A stretch of DNA of 60,000 nucleotides. Origin: Adiantum capillus-veneris. Lineage: Eukaryota; Streptophyta; Polypodiopsida; Polypodiales; Pteridaceae. The DNA is taken from assembly GCA_014529385.2 (NCBI GenBank), contig CM043967.1, forward strand, positions 132,061,182-132,121,181. The letters run 5' to 3'. The position numbers and the translations under genes were made by a program. The notes beneath the pieces are model-generated. The model ran no database searches, was not told where the DNA came from, and was given only the letters and a program-made list of their open reading frames with translations. Positions 1 through 10,578 of the stretch are shown piece by piece (the first letter of the stretch is position 1; each line of letters starts with the position of its first letter).

Positions 1-521
1 AACGAGCAAGTCTGATGGACCTGTAGTAGGCGGTGAAGTGCAGCCTTTTGACGGATTCGGGTCCGTAAGTAGAGCTTCACACACTTACCCCCTTTTACTT
101 GGCGACCAACCCCTACCCGCTCATGCTGCCCCCGCTTGCCCAGCTTGCCGTAACCTTCCAAGAGGCCTTGCCCGTCTTGCCCCGCTGCCCGAACCCATTT
201 AGCCCCACTACCCGATCCCGTTTAGCCCTTGATCCCGCGAGTCACCAAGCATCAAAATCTCCTAGGGGTGTTGTCCCATAGCCATTGGCCTGACCCTCTG
301 AAGTTCTAAGGCCTCTAAGGGCATGCTCCCTCTCAGCAGCATCAAAGGCATCAAAGAACTCAAGGCTACCAAGACACAGCATACAAAAACACTAAGGAGA
401 GGGACGAGCATTCAAAATTCTCTCCAAGAGGCTCTCAAAGTGTTTTTTGAATTTCAAACAAAAGGCTTTCCAAAGAAAAGTTCAAAGTTGTGAAGAGGTG
501 CCTCACTTCGCCAAGGAAAAA

Positions 522-523
<2 letters not shown>

Positions 524-583
<60 letters not shown>
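524..583. repeat. (TC)30 microsatellite
   Basis: An uninterrupted TC dinucleotide run of 60 bases. Short reading frames across it encode only Ser-Leu repeats and are not genes. Confidence 0.97.
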
Positions 584-586
<3 letters not shown>

Positions 587-1226
587 TTGCAATGAAATGA
601 ACCCAACCAAGCACAACAACTTCAAATAAAATTTATTTATTTATTTGCACCGTGTAAAGAGGTAGACACTAGCTAGGAGAGTCTCCTAAGCTAAGACCCC
701 TCTATTAGCACAAATGGGGGAGAAGGGAATAGAGAAATTCAATGGGAAGGGGTTTCACACCTGGCAAACAAAGTAATAGGATACGTTATGAAAAAATGTT
801 TGTGGTATGTCAATAGCACTCCCTTAGAGCAACAAGCCGAACCCAATGGAGTGCACACTAGGGCATCTACACTCATATATTTACCTTTAGAGTTTGCTCT
901 GTCGTGTCTTACTCTGGCTATTTCAGCTCTCGAATGGGTTTATTGATTGCACTTCCAAGTGGTCTGGACTTGCTGGACTTTGTTGTTGGCTATCTATACA
1001 AAACTTTAGACTCTGCAAATCTTTGTCCATGGTGATTCTCACTTTAGTAACATCCAGTATTGATTAGTAAGATCATACGAAAACTTCCCATCCAAAGTTT
1101 GCTTTGAAAGGGTTGGTTTCCTCTATAAGTTCTTCTCACTAAATTGACTAGTGAAATGTTCTATTAGAGTTATGTGGAACACTTTGACAGGCTTAATTTA
1201 CTCAATATGCTCTAAATCTTGCCCTT

Positions 1227-2641
1227 AGACTTTATACGCGTATAGAGTCTATTTGGAAAAAATGATAATATTTCTTCACCAGATGTTCTCTAACATGCAT
1301 GTAACTCTTAGAAACCTTCAAAATTACAATTGGACCACTTCTGTGCACGTTATAATTATATACAGTCTGATTCTAGATCACTTTTTGTTCTTTGGAACTT
1401 CGTGGCTCAAATATGCTCCAAAATGAATACAATCTTGGTTTTTGGCTTCTAGGGTCCCTAAGAATGCAAGGATATGCCTGAGTTTAGCTTTGGAAGTCAA
1501 AAGGGCCAAAAAGACATTATACGGGTATAAAGTCTTTTGACCCGATTGACTAAATTTTTGCAGGTTTGTGCTTATAGTTGTGTGCTCATACTCCCTCCCT
1601 ATACGGTCTGAAGTTCAAATAATGGTCAATAACATCAAAAACACATTATACGCATATAATGTCTTTTTGAGCTAATTGACATGAAACTTGCTCTAGAGGT
1701 AGCCCAGCACTCAGGGGCTCCACAGATATTCTCTGACTTGAGTTTGGAATCAAGTTTGTCCAAGTTGTGGCCAAAATGGGTGTGTAGAATGTTTGGATTG
1801 TTTCCTAGTCTTTTTAAGCTCATATTTTGGTCCAAATGCAATAAAATTTAAGCTATGGACTTCCCCGAGGCTTTAGGAAACTTTGGATTACTCATTTACA
1901 CACTTTGAGTCTAATCTAGGCCAAAACACATCATACGCGTATAAAGTCTTTTTTACCAGATTGACTAAATTTTTTTGTTTAAGGTTCTCCTTTATGTGTA
2001 CACAAATCATATGTGCTCGAAATCAATTTTTGATGCCAATGTTTCACCAGTTCACTCTTTTCTTTGGTTTTGGCTAGAATTTGCAAAATTCTCTCCAGAT
2101 GTCAAGTTGGCTGACCAAATGGTGTGGAATCTTGTAGTCAAGCTTATAGACATCTCCCAATTGGCTTAGTATGACAAATATGTAGGATGATCATCAAATC
2201 TATGTTGGAGACATTATACGCGTATAATGTCTCGTATCTCAAAATTTAGATCTATTTCTATCCCAGGTTCGCCTACTTATCAGCATTATATGCTGATAAG
2301 TAGGAGAACTTTTGAGCTTTAAATTTTGTTGTGAACACATGTACATGATGCTGTACATCAGAATTCAGATCTGTTTCTATCCCAAGTTCCCCTACTTATC
2401 AGCATCATGTACATGTGTTCACAGCAAAATTTAAAGCTCAAAAGTGCTTACAAACACAAGTTTTTGCTTTTTTCCGTTACAACCACTCCGAGTTTTGGCT
2501 TTTGGTCTCCAATTCTATGACAAAATTTCCCACTCAAGGTGTTCCTAGGGTATAAATACTCATTTGAACATTCTGGCACAGTCAGTTTCTACAAATTTGG
2601 TCTCCTTTTAGCCCTGGAGACTTTATATGCATACAAAGTCT
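1227..2641. repeat. Dispersed array of ATTATACGCGTATAAT-type palindromes
   Basis: Six copies of a 24-26-base near-palindrome lie at 1227-1250, 1512-1535, 1641-1664, 1926-1949, 2208-2233 and 2617-2641. The copy at 2208 is a perfect palindrome with half-site GAGACATTATACG; the others differ at a few positions. Start-to-start distances are about 285, 129, 285, 283 and 409. Some flanks are shared, for example GATTGACTAAATTTTT after the second and fourth copies. The layout suggests a decayed tandem repeat with units near 285 and 410-415 bases. I do not recognise the family. Confidence 0.8.
2245..2445. repeat. Composite fold-back with direct and inverted repeats
   Basis: CCTACTTATCAGCA (2272-2285) and its reverse complement (2291-2304) form a 14-bp stem with a 5-base loop. 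A second inverted pair, 2308-2353 and 2400-2445, has 46-base arms matching at 45 of 46 positions. The segment around 2245-2286 is also repeated directly at about 2362-2405 with few changes. Together these look like a duplicated hairpin, possibly a MITE-like or template-switch product. Confidence 0.85.
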
Positions 2642-3144
2642 AGCCTTGCAGAATTCAGATTTTTATGTGCAGAGCCCTTTCTAATGACTTCTTATGCCCT
2701 CAGCAATCCTCAGTCATGCAAAAAAAAATTATGAACCTTTTTTTGCACTGTTTCAACTAGGAATCACTCTCTTTTCAAGATTTCAACGCAACCAATCAAG
2801 TCGAGAAAATTTTCCTTGATGGACAGCTCTAAGTCAAGATCAAATCATCTACCTAAAGCTACTCCTAAACATAAAAAATGGGATTTTGCAATTGTGAGTA
2901 GATAAGCACTTAACTGACACAAACAGACTAGCCAATGCCTTTATCACCTCTTCAACCACTCAAACTCCCAAACTAATACAATTGTCAACTATAACCATCA
3001 ACACAAGTGACCAAGGCAGACACATGCTTCATAGCACCTCTCTATAGGTCCTAAACTAAACTAAGATAGAAAAGAATACTCTGGCACACTAGAGGAACTC
3101 TCACCTCATTGGATTAGTCTAAGGTCACCTACCTAGGGCTTTGT

Positions 3145-3162
3145 TCCCCAGCAACGGTGCCA
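3145..3162 (-). other. Primer binding site complementary to tRNA-Asp (antisense LTR element)
   Basis: The minus strand reads TGGCACCGTTGCTGGGGA. This differs by two transitions from TGGCGCCGTTGCCGGGGA, the complement of the plant tRNA-Asp 3' end that Athila/Tat Ty3/gypsy elements use as primer site. One base further right the plus strand starts TGTTGG, that is, ...CCAACA on the minus strand, as expected for the end of a 5' LTR. A minus-strand element would therefore have its LTR to the right and its interior to the left. Confidence 0.7.
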
Positions 3163-3163
3163 A

Positions 3164-3788
3164 TGTTGGCGGGTACGCCACGAGCGGACGCTAGCATAGC
3201 GAGAACAGAACCAACAACTCTATGTTGTCCAAGGGTGAAGCTTAACCCATAGGCACGTGGAAACAAGAGGATGGGTGTCAACCTCCTTCGCAACCTTCTA
3301 ATACAATCTCTAATCAAGGAAATCAAATCTAAGCGTTCTTATGCACTACTAAAATCGATCCAACCTATGATGCTCATGCTATCCGAATCTAAGTCAAATT
3401 CATTTGAAATGTCATGAAACTCACAAGATATACTCTCCTTATCACGAGATCAATACCCTATGGACTGTGACTCGATAACTGACCTCTAACTACCTCTTGC
3501 GACGATCGCGTATAAAGACATGCAGCAAAATACATGTTACTATTTTGTATGGCATATGGTCCTTATGTGTAGTCCTACTCTCCGTGAATCCATAGGGGCA
3601 AATAACTCACCAAACGGACACCTGGTTTGCAAGAAAACTCACCCGGAAGCTCGTAGGAGTTCACTTCGCGTCCTAGTCAGAATCACACACTCTTGGCGTT
3701 GAATGGAAGCCCTCACCGTTGATAACATGATGGTGGTGTTGCTTTACCCATGGACCTTCCGTAGCGCGTGTAGGGAAGATAAGAAATT

Positions 3789-3873
<85 letters not shown>

Positions 3874-4078
3874 GACACCACGCACAGTGAAAACCAAATT
3901 TGATTAATTCAAAAGTTGGGTTTAGGGTTACAAAAATTGTTTTATATACATTCCTCCTTAGAGGCTTGTTTCCACAAGATCTAATGGTTGCTTAAAGATT
4001 AGAAAAATTATCATTCCGCTTCAAAAAAATAATGATACAATGTATTGGGGAAACTTCTTCTGTGTTCTGTCGTCAATA
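3164..4078 (-). repeat. Putative antisense LTR with (TC)40
   Basis: This follows directly from the tRNA-Asp-type primer site. The DNA begins TGTTGG on the plus strand and holds no gene. It includes an uninterrupted (TC)40 run at 3791-3870. The far LTR boundary and a second LTR copy are not seen in the window, so the right end is arbitrary. Confidence 0.35.
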
Positions 4079-4080
4079 AG

Positions 4081-4588
4081 TTCCTTTAGGATATCCAACA
4101 TTAGCCAACGACAGATGTTGAAAGCAATCTGAGCAATCAGTATTTTTTTAGCTTGGCCACCTAACTAAGAACAAATAAGGGATAGATGGAAGTCCATCAG
4201 ATTTTCCGGGAAGAGTAGGTCCAGATGGTTGAGGATAAACTAGATAGCATCGTCAAACCACATAATGTTGGATTCACATGATGCTTTAGGGTCAAGAAAT
4301 TTGCAAGCACATTTAACATATAGTCGAAAAACATTCCTTTAGGATATCCAACATTAGCCAACGACAGATGTTGAAAGCAATCTGAGCAATCAGTATTTTT
4401 TTAGTTTGGCCACCTAACCAAGAACAAATAAGGGATAGATGGAAGTCCATCAGCTTTTCAGGGAAGAGTAGGTCCAGATGGTTGAGGATAAACTAGATAG
4501 CATGGTCAAACCACATAATGTTGGATTCACATGATGCTTTAGGGTCAAGAAATTTGCAAGCACATTTAACATATGGTCGAAAAACATT
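4081..4588. repeat. 254-bp tandem duplication
   Basis: 4081-4334 is repeated as 4335-4588 with about six or seven mismatches by eye (roughly 97% identity). The junction carries the short shared string ACATTCC. The second copy runs into the unidentified minus-strand frames at 4450-5056. Confidence 0.92.
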
Positions 4589-5056
4589 CCAAATGGATTT
4601 TGTGTAGAAATCCAGATTACTTTTGGCAAACTCCGTGTTCCCTTGTGTTCAAATGTATAGATGTGTATTGGAGGAGCATTAGGAGTGGTCAATAAGGTTG
4701 AGGTTGAAGGGGGCTTTAATGAGTTCCCCTTTGTCTAAGAATTTTTCTTCTTTCAAAATTTTGAGTCTACAATCCTCAACATTGGAGGCATGAAGATTAG
4801 CAATATACACCCAGGTTTCACTAAGAATTGGTGCCAAAAAAGCTTTGTTAGGTAGAACCCAGAGTTGATTGTCCACACCAAAGGATTTAATTTCAATTTG
4901 TCTAACTGATAGGAAAGGAAAAACCTTTGATATTTTTGGTACCGTTTCTAAAAGGTTAGTCACTAAGGGAGCAAAGATTACTCTGAAATTCCTTGACAAC
5001 TTTGAGTGCCACACTATCTCTACAAAAGATACCACTGGTTTGAGGGATAGTGCCAT
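4450..5056 (-). pseudogene. Unidentified minus-strand coding remnant (two overlapping frames)
   Basis: Two minus-strand frames follow one another: 125 codons (5056 to 4679), then 80 codons (4692 to 4450), overlapping by 14 bases in different frames. This suggests one older reading frame broken by a frameshift. The composition is protein-like, with hydrophobic and charged residues mixed and no simple repeat, but I recognise no domain. Retroelement gag is possible given the surroundings, without direct support. The 3' part runs through the second copy of the 254-bp duplication. Confidence 0.3.
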
Positions 5057-5298
5057 TCACCTTAAAATTTTATTATCACTACCGAAAATTACTGTTAGCC
5101 ACCGCTAATTTGTGTGCCTTACCAAGCCCATTTTACCAAAAATTCACGCAGCTACCACAAATGTTCTATCAATGTGTCTTACCAAGGTACGAGCAGAGGT
5201 GCTTACTTCACCTTAGAACCACCATTTAAATACATAGATAACATAGAAAAATGTTAGCTAAAAAAGTAGCCATGTGTGTGTGTATGCGTGCACGCACA

Positions 5299-5357
<59 letters not shown>

Positions 5358-5721
5358 AAGCAAACCTATGTATAGAATAGATTATAATTTCTTGTAGTTT
5401 GTATTTTACTTTATCATTCTCTCTATTAGGTCTCCCCAATCTAGAGTGCATAAGTGAAAGGTAAGTTAGAAGATCAAAAGCCCCATGAAAGTGAAAGGTA
5501 GAAAGACCCTCCATGCCTATATAAGGATAGATAAGGAGGTACTTTAGTTTGCATTGTGATACATTTCTATATTTATTTCTTATTACGATTCCAGTGTTTT
5601 GTTCTCTTTAGAGTTTCCTTGCACTATTTTCACTACCTAAGTAATATCTATAATGTAAAAGAAAGGTAGTTTTAAATTATGATTTATCTTGTTGAACTTT
5701 GTCATTAGCTTCCCTTTGTTT
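5057..5721. other. Intergenic DNA left of the LINE target site
   Basis: No gene is recognised. It contains the GT/GA microsatellite at 5271-5357 and AT-rich sequence leading into the LINE target-site duplication that starts at 5722. Confidence 0.6.
5271..5357. repeat. Compound (GT)n-(GA)n microsatellite
   Basis: An imperfect GT part with TGCGTGCACGCACATGCG interruptions is followed by a pure GT run (about 5302-5334) and then a GA run to 5357. Confidence 0.95.
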
Positions 5722-5739
5722 AACTTGACTTTCAAATGC

Positions 5740-8319
5740 TCAAGTATCTCGGCCAGATTATCAACCGGCCAAAGATCCAATCTCAGGAAGTGGAAGAAGC
5801 CCGGGCGTCTTTACTTGGAAGTGTTGAAAAGAAGGTTCCTCAAGAGGAAGCCAACCGCATGGAAAAGGCCTTCTCTAAGGAAGAATGCTCAGCGGCACTA
5901 AAAGCTCTTGGCAATGAAAAGTCCTCCGGTTGGGATGGTCTGACGGTTGAATTCTTCAAGGAATTTTGGAAAGATCTCAAGGGTCCAATCACACGGATGT
6001 CCAACCTAGCTGTTTTCGAAGAGTCGTTGGATGCAAGTGTTAAGAGAGGGCTTATCAAACCCATCCCCAAACAGATTTGTTGCTCTCAACTTAAACATTG
6101 GCGTCCCATTACGATGATGTCAGTAGCATACAAAATTATTGCCAAGGCGATAGCTCTGAGACTTGCCCCCCTCGTGAGTCGGATCAGCTCTCCCCATCAA
6201 CACGGGTTCATTAAAGGGAGGTCTATATATGACAATATCTTGGCAACAATGGTAGGAATAGAGTATGCATCCTTCTCCAAGAAAGAGTGCATCTTGCTGC
6301 AACTAGACCTCGACAAAGCCTATGATAGGATAGAATGGTCCTATATAGAAGAAGTCATGGGAGCTCTGGGCTTTGGACCTCGCCTTTGTCGCCTCATACG
6401 CACACTAGGCGGTGGCAGTCAATCAGAGCTCCTGTTTAATGACAGAATTGTGGGATCTTTGGCTAAATAGGACCAAGGTCTATTAAGCAAGGATGTCCCC
6501 TAGCCCCCTTGTTGTTCGCCATCGGGTCGCATCCTCTCATTACAATGCGCGAAGCCAGTGCTACACCGGGAGAGATTCAAGGTCTGATATTGCCGGGCAA
6601 CAACCAGCTATTGGCCAAAATGTTCGCAGATGATTTGCTCCTATTCTTGAAGGCGTGCCCTCAAGTTGTCATGAGAGCTCTGGAGATTGTGCAAACATTT
6701 TCCATGGCCTCGGGATCCAAGTGCAATATAGAGAAGTCAAGACTAATCTCCCTGTCGGAAAACGACTCTTTTGACCCTGCAGTTTGGACAGGAGAGATTA
6801 TCTCAAAAGGGAGTATATTTAGACACCTGGGAGCCCCCGTAGGGATGGACGTAACCCACAGTCAAAGATTTCAATGGGTCATTGAAAAAATAAGCGCCAA
6901 AATGAGAAGGTGGGAGTTTTTTCTCCTACCCTTCCAAAGCCGGATTAGAGTGATCAATGCATTTATGATCCCGTATATTGCTTTTCTCAGTCCTGTGCTC
7001 AAGATGGCTAAGTGTAACTGGAAAGAATTCTTAGAACCAATGAAAAGATTTCTTTGGAAGAACAACACGAAAACCTCCCGGCCATGGCAGTGGGCTAGAT
7101 AGGAGGTAGTTGCTCGCCCGGTAGACCAAGGAGGGCTCGGCATTCTTAACCAGTTATCTCATGTTGAGGCCCTTTGTGCCAAATTTTTGGTCTCATTGGC
7201 TAAACAGGACCAAGCTTGGGCTATCATGACCAAGGAAATGCTTGATGCAGCAAAACTGGGATCGAAAGGGGGAAAGTGGAAGGGGGTTGTGATGCACGAC
7301 AAACTTCTCGCCCCAAAGTGGTCTTATCTTAGATCTGGTGGACTCTCAGGGGAGCTGATGAGGAAGTGCAAAAGTGTTGCTTAGGTTCTGGAATGGGGGG
7401 AAGTAACCAGATACTTTAAGAACTCCATATTGCACTGGTCCCCTTGGCTCTCTAAAATATTGGGGCCACTGCAAAGCCCTTATTGGATAGAAATGGCCAA
7501 GAAGGTGATAATAAGGGGCTCGTTCGACTAGAGAAATTCTGGGATGGCAACAAGAAGTGCTGGAAAACTGCTGACTCTTTAGCCATCCAATTTCAACTGG
7601 ATGGCCTTGAGATCTTACTAGTCTATAAGGTGATTAAAGAGCTTGGTAAGGTGGTGATTCCAATTTGTGAATCCAACTTTGAATGGGACGCTTGGAGATG
7701 GCCGGGGAGTAGCCTCTTCTAGAAACCACACTCTAAAGGTATCTACCATGCAGTAATGCACGAGGCTAATTGGTGTAGCCCCCTCAACAAATTATGGAAG
7801 AGGCACTAGACGGAAAAACGGTGGGAGGGAGTCATGGAGAACATCTGGAATCCAAGATGGCCTCAGTATATGAAGATATTTATGTGGAAAGTGATATGGG
7901 GTGCTCTATCGATGGACGTAAAGATACAAGAAAGAGGCATCGGGTCCGATCGTTGCTCAGGGTGTAGAATAGCCAGTGAAGACCTAGCCCACCTTTTCAT
8001 GGAATTCCAGGCAATCAAGAGCATGGCTGGGAAAATATGCAAGCGGATTCAAAGGACATGGAAAATTAAGTTCTTCAAGAATGATATGTTCTTTGGTAGT
8101 AACAGGATGGGAAGTCCTTTTCTTCTCGTCTGCACTCAAATAATCAGGTACTACTTCTTGCACCGTATTTGGCAAGCAAGTAACCACCACGTGTTTGATG
8201 GGGAACTAGTTGTGGCAAGCTTTTGTGAAATCATGAAAGAGAGCAAATTGATGATCCACATGATTGGATGCAAACAAACCTCAGAGGACTGGACTAGAAC
8301 AATACATAACATCTTGTAA
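5740..8319 (+). pseudogene. LINE ORF2 remnant: reverse transcriptase and zf-RVT
   Basis: The frame from 5740 to 6470 carries LINE RT landmarks in order: SSGWDGLTVEFFKEFW, QHGFIKGRSIYDN and LDLDKAYDRIEW (palm aspartate). A frameshift near 6465-6470 moves the reading to the frame with IKQGCPLAPLL and the catalytic FADDLLLF (FADD at 6623-6634). That frame has in-frame stops at 7100 and 7382. A second frameshift after 7384 leads to the C-terminal zf-RVT region, open from 7834 to 8319, with RCSGC and HLFMEF. The last zinc ligand, normally Cys, is Phe here. The apparent start Met at 5736 lies in the duplicated target site and is not a real start. The element is dead. Confidence 0.93.
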
Positions 8320-8473
8320 TAAGTAAACCCGAGGAGTAGGAGTGGTTTCTCTGCCAAGCAGACAACTTGTAATCCTTTGACCCTTAAGGCTCGGTCTGAG
8401 CTCGAGGATTGGTGTATATTTCTGTTCTTAATACTATCCACTCACAATTGTGAGTTTGCAAAAAAAAAAAAAA
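5740..8473 (+). mobile_element. 5'-truncated LINE (plant L1 type) with poly(A) and 18-bp TSD
   Basis: AACTTGACTTTCAAATGC occurs immediately before the element (5722-5739) and again straight after its A-tract (8474-8491). This is a clear target-site duplication; at least 16 bp are certain, because the leading AA could be tail. The body starts just upstream of the reverse transcriptase, so ORF1 and the endonuclease are missing, as is usual for truncated LINEs. The 3' end reads CACTCACAATTGTGAGTTTGC followed by A(15). The same end is seen at 47100-47150 and, antisense, near 48318 and 48425. Confidence 0.95.
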
Positions 8474-8491
8474 AACTTGACTTTCAAATGC

Positions 8492-9700
8492 AAGATAAAG
8501 AATTATATCTTCTAGATGTTTCATGTTGCTTGCAACTTGCTTGGTGTTGTGATGCTTTCCCTGCGAGGGTTTTTTTTTTTTTTTTTTTTTTGGGGGGGGG
8601 GGGGGGGGGCACTCACAAGAGCCACCTACGGTAGGAAGTGCATGGATCACTTGGAGGAAAGATGAAGCTCGACGGTTATGGATTTGGGGGATAGAGGTTT
8701 ATCTTAAGAGGGGAGCACCTGGCTTCCCTTCCCTTGCATTTCGTGCACAGATTGTTAGCCCTCATTTTGGCAATTTGACAGGTCCTCTTTCCCACCTTTC
8801 AAACGGGAGACAAAGGAGACTAATTTCTTCTTGGATTGTTTCCTTTACAACTGGATGGATTCTATTGCGATTATCAAGCTAAGGTCTCATGGTAGGGGCC
8901 CTCCCCTTGGTGGCAATGAATATCATAGGTTTGATTTTCTATGAAGGTACATGGCTCGCCTTAACAGCATGTTGGTTATGTCTTGTTGCTTAGTTTTGGC
9001 TCCACATGGGCGATTGGTTGGTTTGCTAATCTTTGGAGCCTTTCAAATGGTGATGCAGCTCATGACTCTCCCCTTAATCGACAATACGCTTCTCAAGTTT
9101 GTAACCTATTTTGATGACTCTGTTCGAGTGGCATCCTTATTAGCCTCTGTAATCACTACCTATATAGTGCAAGGATACTCTAAAGAGTAGAAAACATTAA
9201 AGGGAAAATAAGAAAATGTAATGTACCCAACATTTTTCAATGAAAGTGTTTCATTTACTTTACAAATATTTCAGGTTTGCATTTTATTAAGTCAAAGAGC
9301 ATTCTAATAGAACGATCGGATTGAAAATCGAACTCTAGAACTACTAATTATGACCCTTATTCACTTGAAAACAATAGCTTGATGGAAAACTTAAGCCTCA
9401 AGATTGTATCTAAAGATAAGAGTTGACCTTTTAGGAAAGAGAGTAATTTTAGGAAAGGAGGAGTAATTTTAGAAGAGGAGTACTTTTAGAAAAGAAAGAA
9501 TCTTTAAGGAAAGAGAGAGGATGAGTTTAGTTTAGAGCTATTTTCTTGGAAACCAAGCTTCTTCTTAGAAATTCAAAATCGTGCATCGAAATCCGTGTTC
9601 GTAAAAAAATTTATATATATTTTTATTTTTATTTTTACAGCCGCAAATGTGCGCGGACTTATCTCTCTTTGCTTTGCTCTATTCTCAGCTTGTGCTTTTG
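8492..9700. other. Unrecognised DNA between LINE and LTR remnant
   Basis: It begins with DNA right of the LINE and a T22G18 homopolymer junction (8570-8609). A 79-codon hydrophobic frame at 8951-9190 is unlike any family I know. Around 9425-9530 lies a purine-rich degenerate repeat based on GAGTAATTTTAGGAAAG. No promoter or gene is supported. Confidence 0.5.
8570..8609. repeat. T22G18 homopolymer junction
   Basis: A run of 22 T followed directly by 18 G. Comparable tracts occur at 47508-47550 (C43) and 57819-57855 (C28A9). Confidence 0.95.
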
Positions 9701-9713
9701 GCTCTTGAGAGCC

Positions 9714-9721
9714 TATATAAA
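9714..9721 (+). promoter_or_regulatory. TATA box (TATATAAA)
   Basis: TATATAAA lies about 215 bases before an ATG at 9937, with a CT-rich leader between. It fits a plant RNA polymerase II core promoter, most simply the U3 promoter of the LTR remnant. Function is inferred from sequence alone. Confidence 0.5.
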
Positions 9722-9936
9722 GTATCCTCTTGACTCATTTTCAAGATATACATACACACACACAGACAGAAGTTCTAGAAGTGGAAGCTCTCTTGCCATA
9801 ATGTCAGAGTTCTCCTCTCTCCCTCAACCTCTCACCCTCAACCCATCTCCATCTCCAACTTTCTCACTACCGTCGTGTTGTCCTTTGAATTCTTGAGTTC
9901 TCTTTCTCTCCTTCCCTTTTCCCTACCTCGATAACG

Positions 9937-10197
9937 ATGGCCCCGAAACGAGTGACACGAAGCTCGAAGCATGCTCCTGTCATTCCACCTCCAAGAAAGG
10001 TGCAAAGGAAGGTATCATCTACTCCAATCATAACTCAAGCGGAGGTATTGAGTCCACAAGAAATTGAAATCATCCAACCTCAAACACAGGAGGTAGTTGA
10101 GGGTGTCGCTAATCCGGTAAGACAAATTTATAATTATCCATTGCTATTCATGAAGAAACGTGATTCTATCACAAGAAATAAGCATATGTATTTATAG
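9937..10197 (+). CDS. Small basic open frame, possible first exon
   Basis: An 86-codon frame with a good plant start context (ACGATGG) lies downstream of a TATA box and CT-rich leader. The first ~60 residues are Lys/Arg/Pro/Gln-rich and look like a disordered protein N-terminus (MAPKRVTRSSKHAP...). At codons 60-61 the DNA reads CCGGTAAGA, a strong 5' splice-donor consensus, after which the frame turns AT-rich and non-protein-like. So the real coding part may be only 9937-10116, joined to a distant exon I cannot find. It may also be a chance frame in a retroelement leader. Confidence 0.3.
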   Translation: MAPKRVTRSSKHAPVIPPPRKVQRKVSSTPIITQAEVLSPQEIEIIQPQTQEVVEGVANPVRQIYNYPLLFMKKRDSITRNKHMYL

Positions 10198-10362
10198 ATT
10201 AGTGAAAGAACTGTTTGATAAATTGTCATTATTTATTAAATTGTTATTGTTTGATAAATTGTTATTTTTTGATAAGTTGTTACTAGCTGATATGAAGAGT
10301 TGGTTGATTTTGTTTGAAGAATCATTTAAAGAGAAGAATTATTGAAATAATATCTTTTTGTG

Positions 10363-10578
10363 TCTCGCGGTTAGCGAGATGATTTCACGGTAAGCGAAGG
10401 TTAAGCTGAGGTTATCGGCTCTCTTTTGTTCCTCGTGGTTAGCGGGATCCTTCACGGGTAGTGGGATGCCTCGCGGTTAGCAAGATCGAAAGGTTGCGCA
10501 ATCCGCAGTTAGTAAATAAATCTTTTGCAAAGGCTCTGTTGGTTAAACAGAGAAAGTCCGCGGGTAGCGATAACTCAT
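10363..10578. repeat. Degenerate CGCGGTTAGCGAGAT repeat cluster
   Basis: About six variants of (T)CGCGGTTAGCGAGAT lie in roughly 215 bases, including CTCGCGGTTAGCGAGAT, CACGGTAAGCGAAG, CTCGTGGTTAGCGGGAT, CACGGGTAGTGGGAT, CTCGCGGTTAGCAAGAT and CCGCGGGTAGCGATA. They are separated by irregular spacers. The function is unknown. Confidence 0.75.

Larger units (their letters stand above)
1..3144. other. Non-coding, repeat-bearing stretch
   Basis: No credible protein is seen; open frames are under 70 codons and resemble no family. The stretch holds a CT microsatellite (524-583), an array of palindromes (1227-2641) and a fold-back (2245-2445), listed separately. An antisense LTR-element primer site sits at its right edge (3145-3162), so this DNA may be the decayed interior of an element reading leftward. 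That is inference from position only, because no gag or pol motif survives. Confidence 0.5.

Noticed and set aside
5271-5357. CRISPR-like or regulatory array
   Set aside because: It is a simple GT/GA microsatellite, and no spacer-repeat structure exists anywhere in the window.
5736-5738. ATG as the start of the LINE RT protein
   Set aside because: It lies inside the target-site duplication and is not LINE sequence.
9290-9405. Possible second tRNA-like SINE head on the minus strand (AGTTCGATTTTC near 9325)
   Set aside because: The box B match is weak, box A is not convincing, and no tail or TSD was found.
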